Source of the DNA: Sphingobacterium chuzhouense
GTDB lineage: Bacteria > Bacteroidota > Bacteroidia > Sphingobacteriales > Sphingobacteriaceae
Direction: 5' to 3'
DNA length: 64,000 nt
NCBI RefSeq assembly: GCF_014692525.1
Contig: NZ_JACNYL010000002.1
Coordinates: 434,001-498,000, forward strand
The translations under genes were made by a program, and so were the position numbers. The notes under the pieces were generated by a model. That model did no database searches, was not told the origin of the DNA, and was given only the letters and a program-made list of their open reading frames with translations. Below are positions 19,829 through 28,737 of this stretch, piece by piece. Each line of letters starts with the position of its first letter. Position 1 is the first letter of the stretch.

Positions 19829-21154
19829 ATGATCCATAGAAACTACATCCGCATCATTAAACTTGCATTCCCGGTTATTCTGGCAAATGCTTCTGTTCCC
19901 CTGCTAGGGTTGGCGGATACCGCTGCCATTGGACAAACCGGGGCTGCTGTCGACCTTGGAGCTATCGCTTTAGCCTCGTTGATCTTTAATTTTGTCTATT
20001 GGGGATTCGGCTTTCTTCGTATGGGTACAACCGGCTTTATATCGCAAGCTGCAGGAGCAAATGACCTCGATGAAACGCATGCTTTATTATTTCGCACAGT
20101 GTTATTGGGCGGGGGAATCGGTATACTTCTTATCATACTCCAACGACTGATTGGCGAAACGTCCATCAGTTTATTGAAAGCAAGCGATGAAATTAGAATC
20201 CTTGTAAGGGACTATTTTTATATTCGCATCTGGGGCGCTCCAGCCACGTTAGTTACCTTCACCCTGCTAGGCACATTTATCGGAATGGGCTGGACAAAAC
20301 ACTTACTATTCGTCCAATTATTCCTCAATGGACTCAATATCTTGTTGAACGTTCTGTTTGTTGTCGGATACGACCTTGGTGTACGCGGCATCGCATTCGG
20401 TACCGTAATAGCCGAATGGTCTACGTTGTTCTTTGCCTCTTATTTACTTCTCAAAAAGATGCAATTGCAGGGTTTTTCCCATCGCTTACAGCAGTTACGA
20501 TCTCGCGTTTTTAACAAAGAAAAGCTTATCGCGTTATTCAAAGTAAACGGCGACATCATGATCCGCACTTTGGCTCTTCTTAGCGGCTTTGCCTGGTTCG
20601 CTAATCAGGGAGCTGATTTCGGTGACCAGGTTTTAGCAGCCAATCATGTCCTATTACAATTTGTATCGCTTTCTGCCTTCTTCTTGGATGGCTATGCCCA
20701 TGTTGCCGAAATGTTAACGGGCAAGGCATTTGGAGCAAAAGATAAAGCCTATTTTATAGAGCAGGTTCGGCATTCCAGTATTTTAGCAGGTATTACCGCG
20801 TTAATCCTCGCATGCAGCGTATACATGCTGAGCGATTTACTCATTCCGCTGCTCACTAAAGATATGCAAGTTCAAGCTATAGCTTCTGCCCACAGTTTGT
20901 ATGCTGCCATCTACATTGCATTATCTTTCGCCGCCTTCCAATTAGATGGTATTTTCATCGGGGTAACAAAAAGTGTGGAAATGCGAAACGCGACGCTGAT
21001 GGCTTTATTTATTTTCATCGGCTCGGCATTACTGTTAACAACCCCCTATGGCAACGTAGGATTGTGGATTAGTTTTATTATTTATGTCGTCGCGCGGGCC
21101 ATTACACTAGTTATATACTATCCTAAAATATTACGGGGGATGGTAATTACTTAA
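19829..21154 (+). CDS. MATE-family efflux transporter (DinF-like)
   Basis: 441 residues, about 12 membrane segments. N-terminal IIKLAFPVILANASVPLLGLADTAAIGQ is the MATE pattern, and LRMGTTGFISQAAGAND is the family's first loop motif; the C-terminal half repeats the pattern (FFLDGYAHVAEMLTGKAFGA). It exports organic cations or drugs against H+ or Na+. DinF-like subgroup from the conserved LADTA motif. Confidence 0.9.
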   Translation: MIHRNYIRIIKLAFPVILANASVPLLGLADTAAIGQTGAAVDLGAIALASLIFNFVYWGFGFLRMGTTGFISQAAGANDLDETHALLFRTVLLGGGIGILLIILQRLIGETSISLLKASDEIRILVRDYFYIRIWGAPATLVTFTLLGTFIGMGWTKHLLFVQLFLNGLNILLNVLFVVGYDLGVRGIAFGTVIAEWSTLFFASYLLLKKMQLQGFSHRLQQLRSRVFNKEKLIALFKVNGDIMIRTLALLSGFAWFANQGADFGDQVLAANHVLLQFVSLSAFFLDGYAHVAEMLTGKAFGAKDKAYFIEQVRHSSILAGITALILACSVYMLSDLLIPLLTKDMQVQAIASAHSLYAAIYIALSFAAFQLDGIFIGVTKSVEMRNATLMALFIFIGSALLLTTPYGNVGLWISFIIYVVARAITLVIYYPKILRGMVIT

Positions 21155-21192
21155 CAATTTTCTATATTTATAGGAATAGTATCAAATAAAAT

Positions 21193-23028
21193 ATGTCTTC
21201 GATTCGGTTATTATTTTTATTCATTGCGGTATATATCTGTAATATAGAGTTCTCTTTGGGGCAGGATACCGCTGTTTCTCTTGCAGATACAGCGAAAGAA
21301 ATATCTTCCAAAGCGCATGATCTTCTCCAAATACGCGAACAGCAAAAGCAAGATTCACTTCAACGGAAGAAACTCGAAGCACAACTCATCTCCCTATCGA
21401 CACAAGGAGACAACGAGCGGCAGCGTCTTTTACAAGAAATCAACATATTAAGAAGCCGAGATTCCATTCTATTTGCGAAAAGAAAGCAAGCGGTAGACTC
21501 ACTTCGTACGTTAAACAAAGGTGTACCCGTCGTACCTTTCCGAGACACCATATTTACGGTATATATCCAAGTTGGTAGTTACACCCCGCAAGAGCGGGCA
21601 GCCGCTGTCGAGAATCGAATCCGTTCGCTTGCTGACAATTATAAATTTGATGTAGACTCTCTACGTTTGGAACATAACGAAACGAACTGGATCGTGTATT
21701 GGGAAGACCAAATGATTGCCAGCATAGATGATGAGGATGCCATGTGGGCCGATCTTCAAACAGCGCAATTGGCAAATATGTATTTAACGAATATAAAAAA
21801 CACCATTGTTCAATATCGGGAGGATACTAGCCTACGAAAAATAGCATTGGGAATTGTCTTTGCCGTCATTATTATATTCGCTGTAGCTCTCATCATTGTC
21901 GGTATAGGAAAAATGATAAAATGGGTCAAAAAGAGATTACTCATGTTACGGGGAAACTTCTTCCAAGGTTTCCGTATAAAAGGCTACGAGATTGTTTCTG
22001 CAAATCGACAGATAAAGTTTGTCTGGACCTTTCTTAATATCTTAAAATGGCTGCTTATATTGATATCCGTTTATCTTGCACTTCCGATATTATTAAACCT
22101 ATTTCCGACCACGGAAGGTTATGCGCCTATTTTATTGGGTTACTTCATCAAGCCCATTAAAGATGTTGCTCAAGCTATCATCGCCTACTTGCCGAACCTG
22201 ATAACCATTCTTGTCATTTGTGTTATCTTCAGGTATCTCCTGAAAATGCTGCGTTTCTTTGCACAGGAAATACATAATGGCGTATTAAACTTCCCCGGTT
22301 TTTACAAAGAGTGGGCACTGCCCACCTACCAGATTATCCGTGTATTGCTATTCGCTTTCTTGCTCATCATTATTTTCCCTTATTTTCCGGGAGCCGATAC
22401 CCCTATATTTAAAGGTGTATCGGTATTTATCGGCGTGCTTTTCACCTTCAGTTCTGCAGGCGCACTGGGCAATATCATAGCGGGTCTTCTATTAACCTAT
22501 ATGCGTTCGTTCTCTATTGGTGACCGCGTAAAGATTGGTGATGTTTCAGGCGACATTATTGAAAAAAGTTTATTGGTAACCCGTATCCGTACGGTTAAGA
22601 ATGAAGTCATTTCCGTTCCAAATTCCCAAGTAATGAATAGCCATACGATCAATTATAGTATGGACGTCGCAGAGAACCCATTAATTATATATACAAATAT
22701 TACCATGGCTTATGAAATCCCTTGGCAGGATGTACACGAGTTGGCTAAAAAAGCGTGTGAACAAGTAGATTTATTGGAGAAGACCCCCGCACCTTTTATT
22801 CTACAAACAAGCCTTGACGATTTTTATGTCACGTATCAAATCAACGCTTATACACGGAACCCTCATAAACAGGCGGCTATCTATTCTGAATTACACAAAC
22901 ACATCCTGGATGTATTTCATGCGGCTGGAATAGAACTTTTGTCTCCACATTTTCGCGCTATACGTGATGGCTCAGAGCTCGATATGCCGATAGCATTTAA
23001 GAAAGATAAAGACATTCCAAAAGAATAG
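21193..23028 (+). CDS. MscS-family mechanosensitive channel
   Basis: 611 residues. A signal peptide (RLLFLFIAVYICNIEFSLG) is followed by a periplasmic region with predicted coiled coil (residues ~45-105), a first membrane segment (~213-235), then a four-segment membrane domain. The pore and beta-domain of MscS are clear: SAGALGNIIAGLLLTYMRSF, GDRVKIGDVSGDI, and VSVPNSQVMNSHTINYS. It would open on membrane tension to release solutes. The periplasmic extension is an extra compared with E. coli MscS. Confidence 0.9.
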   Translation: MSSIRLLFLFIAVYICNIEFSLGQDTAVSLADTAKEISSKAHDLLQIREQQKQDSLQRKKLEAQLISLSTQGDNERQRLLQEINILRSRDSILFAKRKQAVDSLRTLNKGVPVVPFRDTIFTVYIQVGSYTPQERAAAVENRIRSLADNYKFDVDSLRLEHNETNWIVYWEDQMIASIDDEDAMWADLQTAQLANMYLTNIKNTIVQYREDTSLRKIALGIVFAVIIIFAVALIIVGIGKMIKWVKKRLLMLRGNFFQGFRIKGYEIVSANRQIKFVWTFLNILKWLLILISVYLALPILLNLFPTTEGYAPILLGYFIKPIKDVAQAIIAYLPNLITILVICVIFRYLLKMLRFFAQEIHNGVLNFPGFYKEWALPTYQIIRVLLFAFLLIIIFPYFPGADTPIFKGVSVFIGVLFTFSSAGALGNIIAGLLLTYMRSFSIGDRVKIGDVSGDIIEKSLLVTRIRTVKNEVISVPNSQVMNSHTINYSMDVAENPLIIYTNITMAYEIPWQDVHELAKKACEQVDLLEKTPAPFILQTSLDDFYVTYQINAYTRNPHKQAAIYSELHKHILDVFHAAGIELLSPHFRAIRDGSELDMPIAFKKDKDIPKE

Positions 23029-23067
23029 GTATTACATAAGGATTACCATATTTCATAACAAAGCCTG

Positions 23068-23075
23068 TAATTTTG
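23068..23075 (+). promoter_or_regulatory. Bacteroidota-type -7 element upstream of LLM oxidoreductase
   Basis: TAATTTTG fits TAnnTTTG and ends only 4 bp before the ATG at 23080, so the transcript may be leaderless or nearly so. No clear -33 box seen. Confidence 0.35.
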
Positions 23076-23079
23076 TGGC

Positions 23080-24069
23080 ATGGAAAAAATTAAACTTTCG
23101 GCTTTGGATCTAGCGACTGTCTGCAAAGGACAAAATGCACAACAGGCTATTGCTAGAAGTGTTGAAGCAGCTCAATATATTGAGAAATTAGAATACCAGC
23201 GGATATGGTTTGCAGAACATCACAATATGGAGCATATTGCCAGTTCTGCGACAGCTGTTTTGATTGGCCATGTCGCGGGTAAGACTAATCATATACGTAT
23301 TGGATCGGGAGGCATCATGCTACCCAATCATTCTCCTCTAGTTGTTGCCGAGCAGTTTGGTACGTTAGAAACCTTATATCCCGGCAGAATTGATTTGGGA
23401 CTGGGCCGCGCTCCGGGCACTGACCAAGTCACCGCGATGGCACTCCGTCGTAACAATCTGAACACTGCCTTTTATTTTAAGGATGATGTACAGGCTCTCC
23501 AACAATATTTTGAAAACGATGATCCATCAGAGAAAGTGCGTGCCTTCCCCGGTGAAGGATTGGATGTTCCGATTTATATATTAGGCTCCAGTACAGACTC
23601 CGCACATTTGGCTGCCGAACTAGGTTTACCTTATGCTTTCGCCGCACATTTTGCACCAGCTATGCTCGCACAAGCGTCTGAGATTTACAGAAGGGAGTTC
23701 AAACCTTCCATACATCTGCAAGAACCCTATTTCATCGCCTGCGTCAATATTATAGGTGCTGAAACGACGGAAGAAGCCGACTTCCTTTCCACGAGTTTAT
23801 TCAATATGTTTGCCGGAATTATCACGAACCACCGTCGTCCATTGTCTCCGCCAACGGAACAGCCAATATACCACGGCATTCCCGAAATTGAGAGAGCCGT
23901 CCATAGCATGACTGCATGTACCTTTACAGGTGATAAGGAAACGCTTAAACAGGATATCTATGATTTTGTCAGCCGTTATCAGATCAATGAAATCATGACG
24001 ACAAATTATATCTATGACGACCAAAAGCGTCTGGAATCGTTTCGCATTATTAAGGAAGCATTAATATAG
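23080..24069 (+). CDS. Luciferase-like flavin-dependent oxidoreductase
   Basis: 329 residues, bacterial luciferase-like monooxygenase fold (LLM class). Family blocks: RIWFAEHHNMEHIASSAT, IRIGSGGIMLPNHSPLVVAEQF, LYPGRIDLGLGRAPG, and SPTEQPIYHG-like C-terminal stretch. Members use reduced flavin and oxygen on aliphatic substrates; substrate unknown. Close to the YhbW/alkanal-monooxygenase-like subgroup. Confidence 0.9.
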   Translation: MEKIKLSALDLATVCKGQNAQQAIARSVEAAQYIEKLEYQRIWFAEHHNMEHIASSATAVLIGHVAGKTNHIRIGSGGIMLPNHSPLVVAEQFGTLETLYPGRIDLGLGRAPGTDQVTAMALRRNNLNTAFYFKDDVQALQQYFENDDPSEKVRAFPGEGLDVPIYILGSSTDSAHLAAELGLPYAFAAHFAPAMLAQASEIYRREFKPSIHLQEPYFIACVNIIGAETTEEADFLSTSLFNMFAGIITNHRRPLSPPTEQPIYHGIPEIERAVHSMTACTFTGDKETLKQDIYDFVSRYQINEIMTTNYIYDDQKRLESFRIIKEALI

Positions 24070-24135
24070 CGATACGTTTAACCCAAAAGCAAAAACGATT
24101 TTGCTTTGCTTGAAAAAAGCTGTATGTTGGACAAC

Positions 24136-24936
24136 ATGGAAAAAAAGACTTTAGCTATCGTTGGTTGTGGCAAATTGGCCGCACTTGTTGTGGACGCGTA
24201 TAACTCCAATCTACTTCCGGAGTATAAATTAGTTGCGACTTATTCCAGAAGCAAGGAAAAAGCGCAACATATTGCCGATAAAGTAAACACAATAGATTCC
24301 GGATCGACTTGTACACCTTGTGCATCGATTCAAGATGTTTTAGCGATGAAACCCGATTATATTATCGAAACAGCCTCCCCAAATGCCCTGAAGGAATTTG
24401 CGCTCGACGCTTTAAAAAACGGTTCGTCTATCGTGACACTCTCGATGGGAGCTTTTGCAGACCAGGCATTTTATGAGGATGTCGCGAAAACAGCAAAAAA
24501 ATATGGAACGAAAGTGCACATCGCTTCCGGGGCTATCGGTGGACTGGATGTTTTACGGACAGCTTCCTTGATGGGTAAATGCGAAGCTTCTTTTCAAACC
24601 GAGAAAAGTCCCAACTCGCTTAGAAAATATGCCATCTATGAAGAATCCTTACAACACGAGAAAAAAAAGGTATTCGAAGGGAACGCCATCGAGGCCATTG
24701 CCCTTTTCCCGACAAGCGTCAACGTATCTGTCGCTGCGTCAATTGCATCCGTAGGTCCGGAGAACATGCAGGTATCGATAACCTCTACTCCCGATTTTGT
24801 TGGGGATAATCACCGCATAGAGATCAAAAATGAACAAGTCCATGCGGTAGTTAATGTCTACAGTGCTACCGCCCACATTGCAGGATGGAGCATTGTAAAC
24901 ACGTTGCGAAATATCGTTTCGCCTATTGTGTTTTAA
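24136..24936 (+). CDS. L-aspartate dehydrogenase-like protein (NadX/DUF108)
   Basis: 266 residues from the ATG at 24136 (MEKKTLAIVGCGKLAA); the ATG at 24124 is a second option and the frame opens with a TTG at 24106. A Rossmann nucleotide-binding motif (VGCGKLAA) is followed by ETASPNALKEFALDAL, then ASGAIGGLDVL and the family block ALFPTSVNVSVAASIA. Aspartate dehydrogenases deaminate aspartate to iminoaspartate for NAD synthesis; no nadA or nadB is nearby, so the role is inferred. The 3' end overlaps the convergent dehydrogenase gene by 14 bp. Confidence 0.8.
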   Translation: MEKKTLAIVGCGKLAALVVDAYNSNLLPEYKLVATYSRSKEKAQHIADKVNTIDSGSTCTPCASIQDVLAMKPDYIIETASPNALKEFALDALKNGSSIVTLSMGAFADQAFYEDVAKTAKKYGTKVHIASGAIGGLDVLRTASLMGKCEASFQTEKSPNSLRKYAIYEESLQHEKKKVFEGNAIEAIALFPTSVNVSVAASIASVGPENMQVSITSTPDFVGDNHRIEIKNEQVHAVVNVYSATAHIAGWSIVNTLRNIVSPIVF

Positions 24937-25834
24937 GATAGTTTTCGATATTGGCCAGCACTTTCTCGCTCAGGCGTATAAACGCCTGGCGGGTACGGCC
25001 TACCGAAACCTGCATACAATGTACATTCGTATGCGTCAGAAACTTCTCATTTCCCAAGGCAATTAAGGTATCACAGTAACAGCGATTATCCCGGTCTATC
25101 CACCTTGCAAAAGGCTCTTCATCCCAAGCTGGTGAAAGTCCGGTATTAAACAAGATCTTCCTGTCACCCATTTCGGCGAACTCCTCTTCATGCATCAAAA
25201 CAACACCGCGATTTAAACAAGCAACAATAACTTCATTTTCTTTTAAGAGTTGCCTTAACGGTAAAAACCGATAGCCTTTTCGCTTAGCGTCCTCTTTTTC
25301 CGAACGTGCAAAATAAGAGATCTCCGCACCAAAGAACGCAAGCGCATCCGCCACCATACCACCCGATTTGCCTAAACCTAAGATACCGACTTTCGTGTCC
25401 GTAATTTCCCGGGGCACACCATCCCACGGCGCACGTTGCGTACCATCATCGTGCTTCCCGAAGCCATGTAAACAACGCACCAGTTCGCTCACAACATATT
25501 CCACAACACCCTCATCTCCGTAATCCCGAACGCCTAAAACGGCAATACCTCTTGAATTAGCATACCGGATATCCACATTAGCACTTTCTGGGCTGTACAG
25601 CGAACAGCACATACCAATATATTTCACGTTAGGGCATTTTTTAAGTGCATCCTTTCCCAAAGGGGAAATATAACTGATTAAAACAGCATCGGCGTCGCCA
25701 ATCCGTAAAGCCATCTCCTCTGCAGACTGCGGACTGTTCGGATAGAAAACAACTTTCTCCGCATAATCGAATAACGCTTTTTCCGCCGAGGGAATTAAGT
25801 TTAGCGGCTCTACGGCGACTATTTTTTTAAACAT
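24923..25834 (-). CDS. D-isomer 2-hydroxyacid dehydrogenase family protein
   Basis: 303 residues from the ATG at 25834 (MFKKIVAVEPLNLIP); the frame is open 21 codons further upstream. The nucleotide-binding domain has GILGLGKSGGMVADAL and a clear catalytic-domain split around residue 100. The usual third motif (active-site His in HxPxT) is not obvious; the region reads CLNRGVVLMHEEEF. It may reduce a 2-oxoacid or have lost that function. Stops 14 bp inside the convergent aspartate dehydrogenase gene. Confidence 0.8.
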   Translation of the reverse strand: MFKKIVAVEPLNLIPSAEKALFDYAEKVVFYPNSPQSAEEMALRIGDADAVLISYISPLGKDALKKCPNVKYIGMCCSLYSPESANVDIRYANSRGIAVLGVRDYGDEGVVEYVVSELVRCLHGFGKHDDGTQRAPWDGVPREITDTKVGILGLGKSGGMVADALAFFGAEISYFARSEKEDAKRKGYRFLPLRQLLKENEVIVACLNRGVVLMHEEEFAEMGDRKILFNTGLSPAWDEEPFARWIDRDNRCYCDTLIALGNEKFLTHTNVHCMQVSVGRTRQAFIRLSEKVLANIENYLKTQ

Positions 25835-25861
25835 ATCTCTTTTTAATCTCTTCTTAGAGGA

Positions 25862-25893
25862 TGTCCGAAAAGGTACTTTTGTCTGTTCGGACA
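25862..25893 (-). terminator. Hairpin between proS and the dehydrogenase gene
   Basis: Eight-bp inverted repeat TGTCCGAA / TTCGGACA with a 16-nt loop, just past the proS stop on the minus strand. There is no T tract after it, so it may act as an attenuator or mRNA end rather than a strong terminator. Confidence 0.35.
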
Positions 25894-25907
25894 CCATCTA
25901 TATATAG

Positions 25908-27380
25908 TTAATACGCTTTCGCAAATAATACACGCTTACCGGATGGCTTACCTGTGAAGATACAAACGCCCACTTCATCTTTCGCATCCAAAGGAATACA
26001 ACGTATGGTTGCTTTCGTCTCGTCTTTCACACGTTTTTCGGTTTCTACCGTACCGTCCCAATGACAGGAAATGAAACCTCCTTTATTCTCCAAAACGTCT
26101 TTAAATTCTTCATAAGAATTCACCTCCGTAATGTGTTCGCTACGGAAAGACAACGCTTTATGGTAGATATTCTCCTGGATAATACCCAATAGATTTTCGA
26201 TGGTCACTGCCAGCCCTTCCTGTGATACCGTTTCTTTTGTTTGTGTATCGCGCCGTGCCAATTCCACGGTGCCATTTTGTATATCACGCGCACCAACAGC
26301 AACACGTAAAGGCACGCCCTTCATTTCCCACTCTGCAAATTTAAAACCCGGACGTTGCGTATCCCTATCGTCATATTTTATCGATATATCCATGTCTTGC
26401 AATTCGCTTGTTAGCTTATTAACAAAGCCATCGATGTTCGCCTTTTCTTCTTCTGTTTTGTAAATAGGGACGATAACCACCTGAATAGGAGCTAATTTTG
26501 GTGGCAACACAAGCCCTTGATCATCGGAGTGTGCCATAATCAATGCGCCCATCAAGCGAGTAGATACACCCCAAGAAGTTGCCCAAACATGCTCCAATTT
26601 TCCTTCTTTCGATGTAAATTTCACATCAAAAGCTTTCGCAAAATTTTGTCCTAGGAAGTGTGATGTACCCGCTTGTAATGCCTTACCATCTTGCATCAGC
26701 GCTTCTATACAATACGTCTCTAATGCACCTGCAAAGCGTTCATTTTCCGTCTTTACACCTCGGATCACAGGAACAGCCAATGTCTGTTCTGCAAAATCTG
26801 CATATACCTCCAGCATACGTTCAGCCTCTTCAACAGCCTCCTCACTTGTAGCATGCGCTGTATGTCCCTCCTGCCATAAAAACTCCGCGGTGCGCAAAAA
26901 TAAACGGGTACGCATTTCCCATCGTACCACATTCGCCCACTGGTTTACTAGAATAGGTAGATCACGGTAAGACTCAATCCAGCCTTTATACGTATTCCAG
27001 ATAATAGTTTCTGAAGTAGGCCGCACAATTAGTTCTTCTTCCAATTTTGCCGTTTCATCCACCACAATATTTCCTTCGCCATCATTTTTCAACCGATAGT
27101 GCGTTACCACGGCACATTCCGTTGCAAAACCCTCCACATGCGAAGCTTCTTTAGAGAAAAAGGATTTGGGGATAAATAGTGGGAAATAAGCATTCGAATG
27201 CCCGGTATCTTTGAATTTCTTATCCAATATTGCCTGCATACGCTCCCATATAGCGTAGCCATAGGGCTTGATGACCATACAACCGCGAACGGCAGAATGT
27301 TCTGCCAAATCAGCCTTGACGACTAAGTCGTTATACCATTGCGAGTAATCTTCGCTACGACTTGTTATACCTTTTCCCAT
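25908..27380 (-). CDS. proS: Prolyl-tRNA synthetase, archaeal/eukaryotic type
   Basis: 490 residues, the short ProS3 type without the bacterial INS domain. Class II motifs: [43 protein letters not shown] (motif 2), and [24 protein letters not shown] (motif 3). It charges tRNA-Pro with proline. The C-terminus carries the zinc-type ProS extension with [15 protein letters not shown]. The archaeal-type enzyme is normal in Bacteroidota. Followed by a weak hairpin and the 2-hydroxyacid dehydrogenase gene. Confidence 0.95.
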   Translation of the reverse strand: MGKGITSRSEDYSQWYNDLVVKADLAEHSAVRGCMVIKPYGYAIWERMQAILDKKFKDTGHSNAYFPLFIPKSFFSKEASHVEGFATECAVVTHYRLKNDGEGNIVVDETAKLEEELIVRPTSETIIWNTYKGWIESYRDLPILVNQWANVVRWEMRTRLFLRTAEFLWQEGHTAHATSEEAVEEAERMLEVYADFAEQTLAVPVIRGVKTENERFAGALETYCIEALMQDGKALQAGTSHFLGQNFAKAFDVKFTSKEGKLEHVWATSWGVSTRLMGALIMAHSDDQGLVLPPKLAPIQVVIVPIYKTEEEKANIDGFVNKLTSELQDMDISIKYDDRDTQRPGFKFAEWEMKGVPLRVAVGARDIQNGTVELARRDTQTKETVSQEGLAVTIENLLGIIQENIYHKALSFRSEHITEVNSYEEFKDVLENKGGFISCHWDGTVETEKRVKDETKATIRCIPLDAKDEVGVCIFTGKPSGKRVLFAKAY

Positions 27381-27469
27381 TATTTATTTCAATTATTATT
27401 TCTGTACCAATTATTGTAATTTGTTCGTATTATTATGAAAAACTTCGGGTAGCCCTAAAGTTTTATTTA

Positions 27470-27477
27470 TATTTTTG
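27470..27477 (+). promoter_or_regulatory. Bacteroidota-type -7 element upstream of low-complexity lipoprotein
   Basis: TATTTTTG fits TAnnTTTG, 86 bp before the ATG at 27563, in the divergent gap to proS. No matching -33 TTG is clear. Confidence 0.35.
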
Positions 27478-27562
27478 GCATAGGATTAAACCCTTGTCTA
27501 AAAAACGGGTCTAAGATAATAAATAAAGACTGTATTAGCGAAGTTTAACAGTAGAGGATATC

Positions 27563-28672
27563 ATGAAAAAAAATAGATTATTATTCGGTAGTTTGACACT
27601 TGCAGCCATCTTTGCATTAAGCTCGTGTTCAACAAGTAGGCAAGTAGCCCACCGAGACGATGTGTATAATAATCAATCCCAAGCTCCCCAAGATTACCTG
27701 AGTCCGGATTATTATTATACCGATGGAGAAGCGCAGGAGGAGCAATATGCGCAAAATGACTACTATGCTGACGAGTATTCTGACGAAGAATATGTAGAAG
27801 GATTTGAGTATGATAACGATTTGGTATATGCGAACCGCATCAACCGTTTTCATTACGGTGCACCGGGCATGCCTTATTTCGATCCTTGGTTTGACCCTTG
27901 GTATGGCTATGGAGGTTTTGGCCTCGGATGGTCTAGCTGGGGCTGGGGATCAGGTTGGTCTCTAGGCTTCGGATGGGGTCGCCCTTACTATGGTTGGGGA
28001 TGGGGCAGTCCTTATTATGGATACGGTAGCTGGGGATGGGGTGGATACCCTTATGCCGGCTGGGGCTATAATGCTTGGGGACACCCTTACTACGGATACG
28101 GAAATCATTATTATGGTGGAAACCGATATAGCGTAAGACCAGGCGGTGCGCCGTCACGTATTGCCGCTCGCGACGGATATAATACACGTGTAGGTAATAC
28201 ATCACGTGTTTCCAGTTCTCGCGTAGCTCGAGATAGAAATGGTCGTATTGTAACTGGACGCGCTGCAACAAGTACACGCACAACCCGCTCTGTAGGAAAT
28301 ACAAGCCGTGTTCGGTCTGAAAACGGCAATGTTACTAGAACCCCCACCAACAGACCTACAAACTCTTCTCGTGTCGGCACACGCACACGCGGTACAACCA
28401 ACAGAGAAGCCATAGGAAATAGAACAAGAACGACTACTCGCCCTACAACAGGTACGAATACGTCACGTTCGGGAACGTCAAGGACAACCACTCGTCCGAC
28501 AACGCAACGGTCTAGACCTACTACGACTCAACCGTCCAGACCGACAACACGAAGCACACCTTCGTACTCGCCTTCGAGAGGTTCTTCGGGGGGATCAATG
28601 TCAAGCGGAGGCGGATCGTCTAGGAGTTCTGGTGGCGGCGGAGGTAGCTCCCGCGGCGGAAGAACAAGATAA
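27563..28672 (+). CDS. Low-complexity lipoprotein (Tyr/Gly/Trp then Arg/Thr/Ser-rich)
   Basis: 369 residues. A lipoprotein signal ends at ALSSCSTSRQV (lipobox Cys23). Residues ~35-90 are acidic (DDVYNNQ, YADEYSDEEYVEGFEYDND). Residues ~95-195 are Gly/Tyr/Trp-rich aromatic repeats (GYGGFGLGWSSWGWGSGW). The remaining part is an Arg/Thr/Ser-rich basic tail ending in Gly/Ser/Arg repeats. The first part would be acidic, the last strongly basic; this looks like a sticky surface protein. It is found next to ProRS in related genomes by my recollection, without known function. Confidence 0.6.
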   Translation: MKKNRLLFGSLTLAAIFALSSCSTSRQVAHRDDVYNNQSQAPQDYLSPDYYYTDGEAQEEQYAQNDYYADEYSDEEYVEGFEYDNDLVYANRINRFHYGAPGMPYFDPWFDPWYGYGGFGLGWSSWGWGSGWSLGFGWGRPYYGWGWGSPYYGYGSWGWGGYPYAGWGYNAWGHPYYGYGNHYYGGNRYSVRPGGAPSRIAARDGYNTRVGNTSRVSSSRVARDRNGRIVTGRAATSTRTTRSVGNTSRVRSENGNVTRTPTNRPTNSSRVGTRTRGTTNREAIGNRTRTTTRPTTGTNTSRSGTSRTTTRPTTQRSRPTTTQPSRPTTRSTPSYSPSRGSSGGSMSSGGGSSRSSGGGGGSSRGGRTR

Positions 28673-28694
28673 ACTTATTTATATTTATATACAT

Positions 28695-28722
28695 GTAGAG
28701 ACGCAAAAAATTGCGTCTCTAC
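28695..28722 (+). terminator. Rho-independent terminator
   Basis: Perfect 12-bp stem GTAGAGACGCAA / TTGCGTCTCTAC with an AAAA loop followed by TTCTT, directly after the low-complexity lipoprotein gene. Confidence 0.75.
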
Positions 28723-28737
28723 TTCTTAAAATAAACT

